Assembly (NCBI RefSeq): GCF_000320405.1
Contig: NZ_KB291697.1
Location: 46,706-101,795, forward strand
Direction of reading: 5' to 3'
Origin: Clostridium celatum DSM 1785
GTDB taxonomy: Bacteria > Bacillota > Clostridia > Clostridiales > Clostridiaceae
Length of the DNA stretch: 55,090 bases
A program made the position numbers and the translations under genes. The notes beneath the pieces are model-generated. The model was given only the letters and a program-made list of their open reading frames with translations, was not told the DNA's origin and did no database searches. Below are positions 54,866-55,090 of the stretch, in pieces. How positions within the stretch are numbered: the first letter of the stretch is position 1; the number at the start of each line of letters is the position of its first letter.

Positions 54866-55090
54866 TAATTTTCTAACTATTCTATAGTATTCCTATTAAA
54901 TAATCTTAAATTTTATTTTATATCTAATAAATTTGGAAGGAAAATATTTGATTATATTTATACTAAGTTTCCAAAATTTCAAAAGAAACTTAATAAAACT
55001 ATTACTATGTCAGAATATTATTTTCTTCCTATTTACACATTGAAATTTAATTGTAATCTTATATAAATAAAAGGATGTCTTAAGACATCC
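54866..55090. other. right-edge intergenic sequence with inverted repeat
   Basis: Beyond the ade stop the sequence is AT-rich without a recognisable gene. The last bases (55073-55090) form a perfect palindrome GGATGTCTTAAGACATCC after an A4 run, probably a terminator read from a gene to the right on the minus strand or for ade; the window ends at its edge. I see no further feature. Confidence 0.5.

Noticed and set aside
1..55090. CRISPR array, insertion sequence or prophage
   Set aside because: No regularly spaced repeats, transposase, integrase or phage structural gene was found on either strand.

Overview
This is AT-rich DNA with strong AGGAGG and GGTGA ribosome binding sites and many short hairpin-T terminators. 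The gene set points to an anaerobic, spore-forming Clostridium sensu stricto: anaerobic ribonucleotide reductase, 2[4Fe-4S]/BFD iron-sulfur proteins, DUF2935 and DUF3867 families, and a SigK-type promoter. No phage, insertion sequence, rRNA operon or CRISPR array is visible. The left edge cuts into an initiator tRNA-fMet gene.

Layout. 0-7 kb: a frameshifted unknown gene, a large secreted subtilisin-like protease whose cell-wall anchor lies in another frame, and small unknown proteins. 7-21 kb: a cysteine-rich protein behind a SigK-like promoter, a hydrolase, a short multicopper oxidase, a GlcNAc/MurNAc-type kinase, DUF308/YciI/DUF2935 proteins, an ABC-F ATPase, an orphan PotD lipoprotein, RidA, IlvE, a drug/metabolite exporter, and a BFD/ferredoxin pair. 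21-29.4 kb: an FNT channel, then a seven-gene siroheme/uroporphyrinoid operon (hemA, siroheme dehydrogenase, hemC, cobA-hemD, hemB, hemL, cbiK). 30-34.4 kb: YitT and nrdD-nrdG; nrdD carries a frameshift, and a tandem NrdR-type operator lies upstream. 34.4-51.3 kb: a roughly 16-kb redox region. 51.9-54.9 kb: metA and, divergently, adenine deaminase under a guanine-class purine riboswitch.

The standout is 35.4-51.3 kb. It holds recognisable counterparts of the flavin-based extracellular electron transfer genes described in Listeria: an FMN-binding lipoprotein (PplA-like), EetB, EetA, the flavin transferase FmnB/ApbE, a UbiA-type prenyltransferase (DmkA role), a polyprenyl diphosphate synthase (DmkB role) and a type II NADH dehydrogenase with a membrane C-terminus (Ndh2). 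Among them are UbiD, UbiX and an LpdD-like prenyl-FMN chaperone. The UbiA/UbiD/UbiX set resembles the late futalosine-pathway enzymes MqnP/MqnL/MqnM, and no early quinone genes are visible. UbiX overlaps a complete ABC importer (lipoprotein, ATPase, permease). I infer that the quinone head group may be scavenged as an aromatic precursor through this importer, finished by UbiD/UbiX/UbiA, and used by Ndh2 to send NADH electrons through EetA/EetB to a flavinylated surface lipoprotein. A double-domain U32 protein in the same run could be a ring or RNA hydroxylase.

Three loci carry frame breaks (the first gene, the protease, nrdD). They may be real or assembly indels; raw reads would decide. Functions are read from motifs and order alone; no database search was run.
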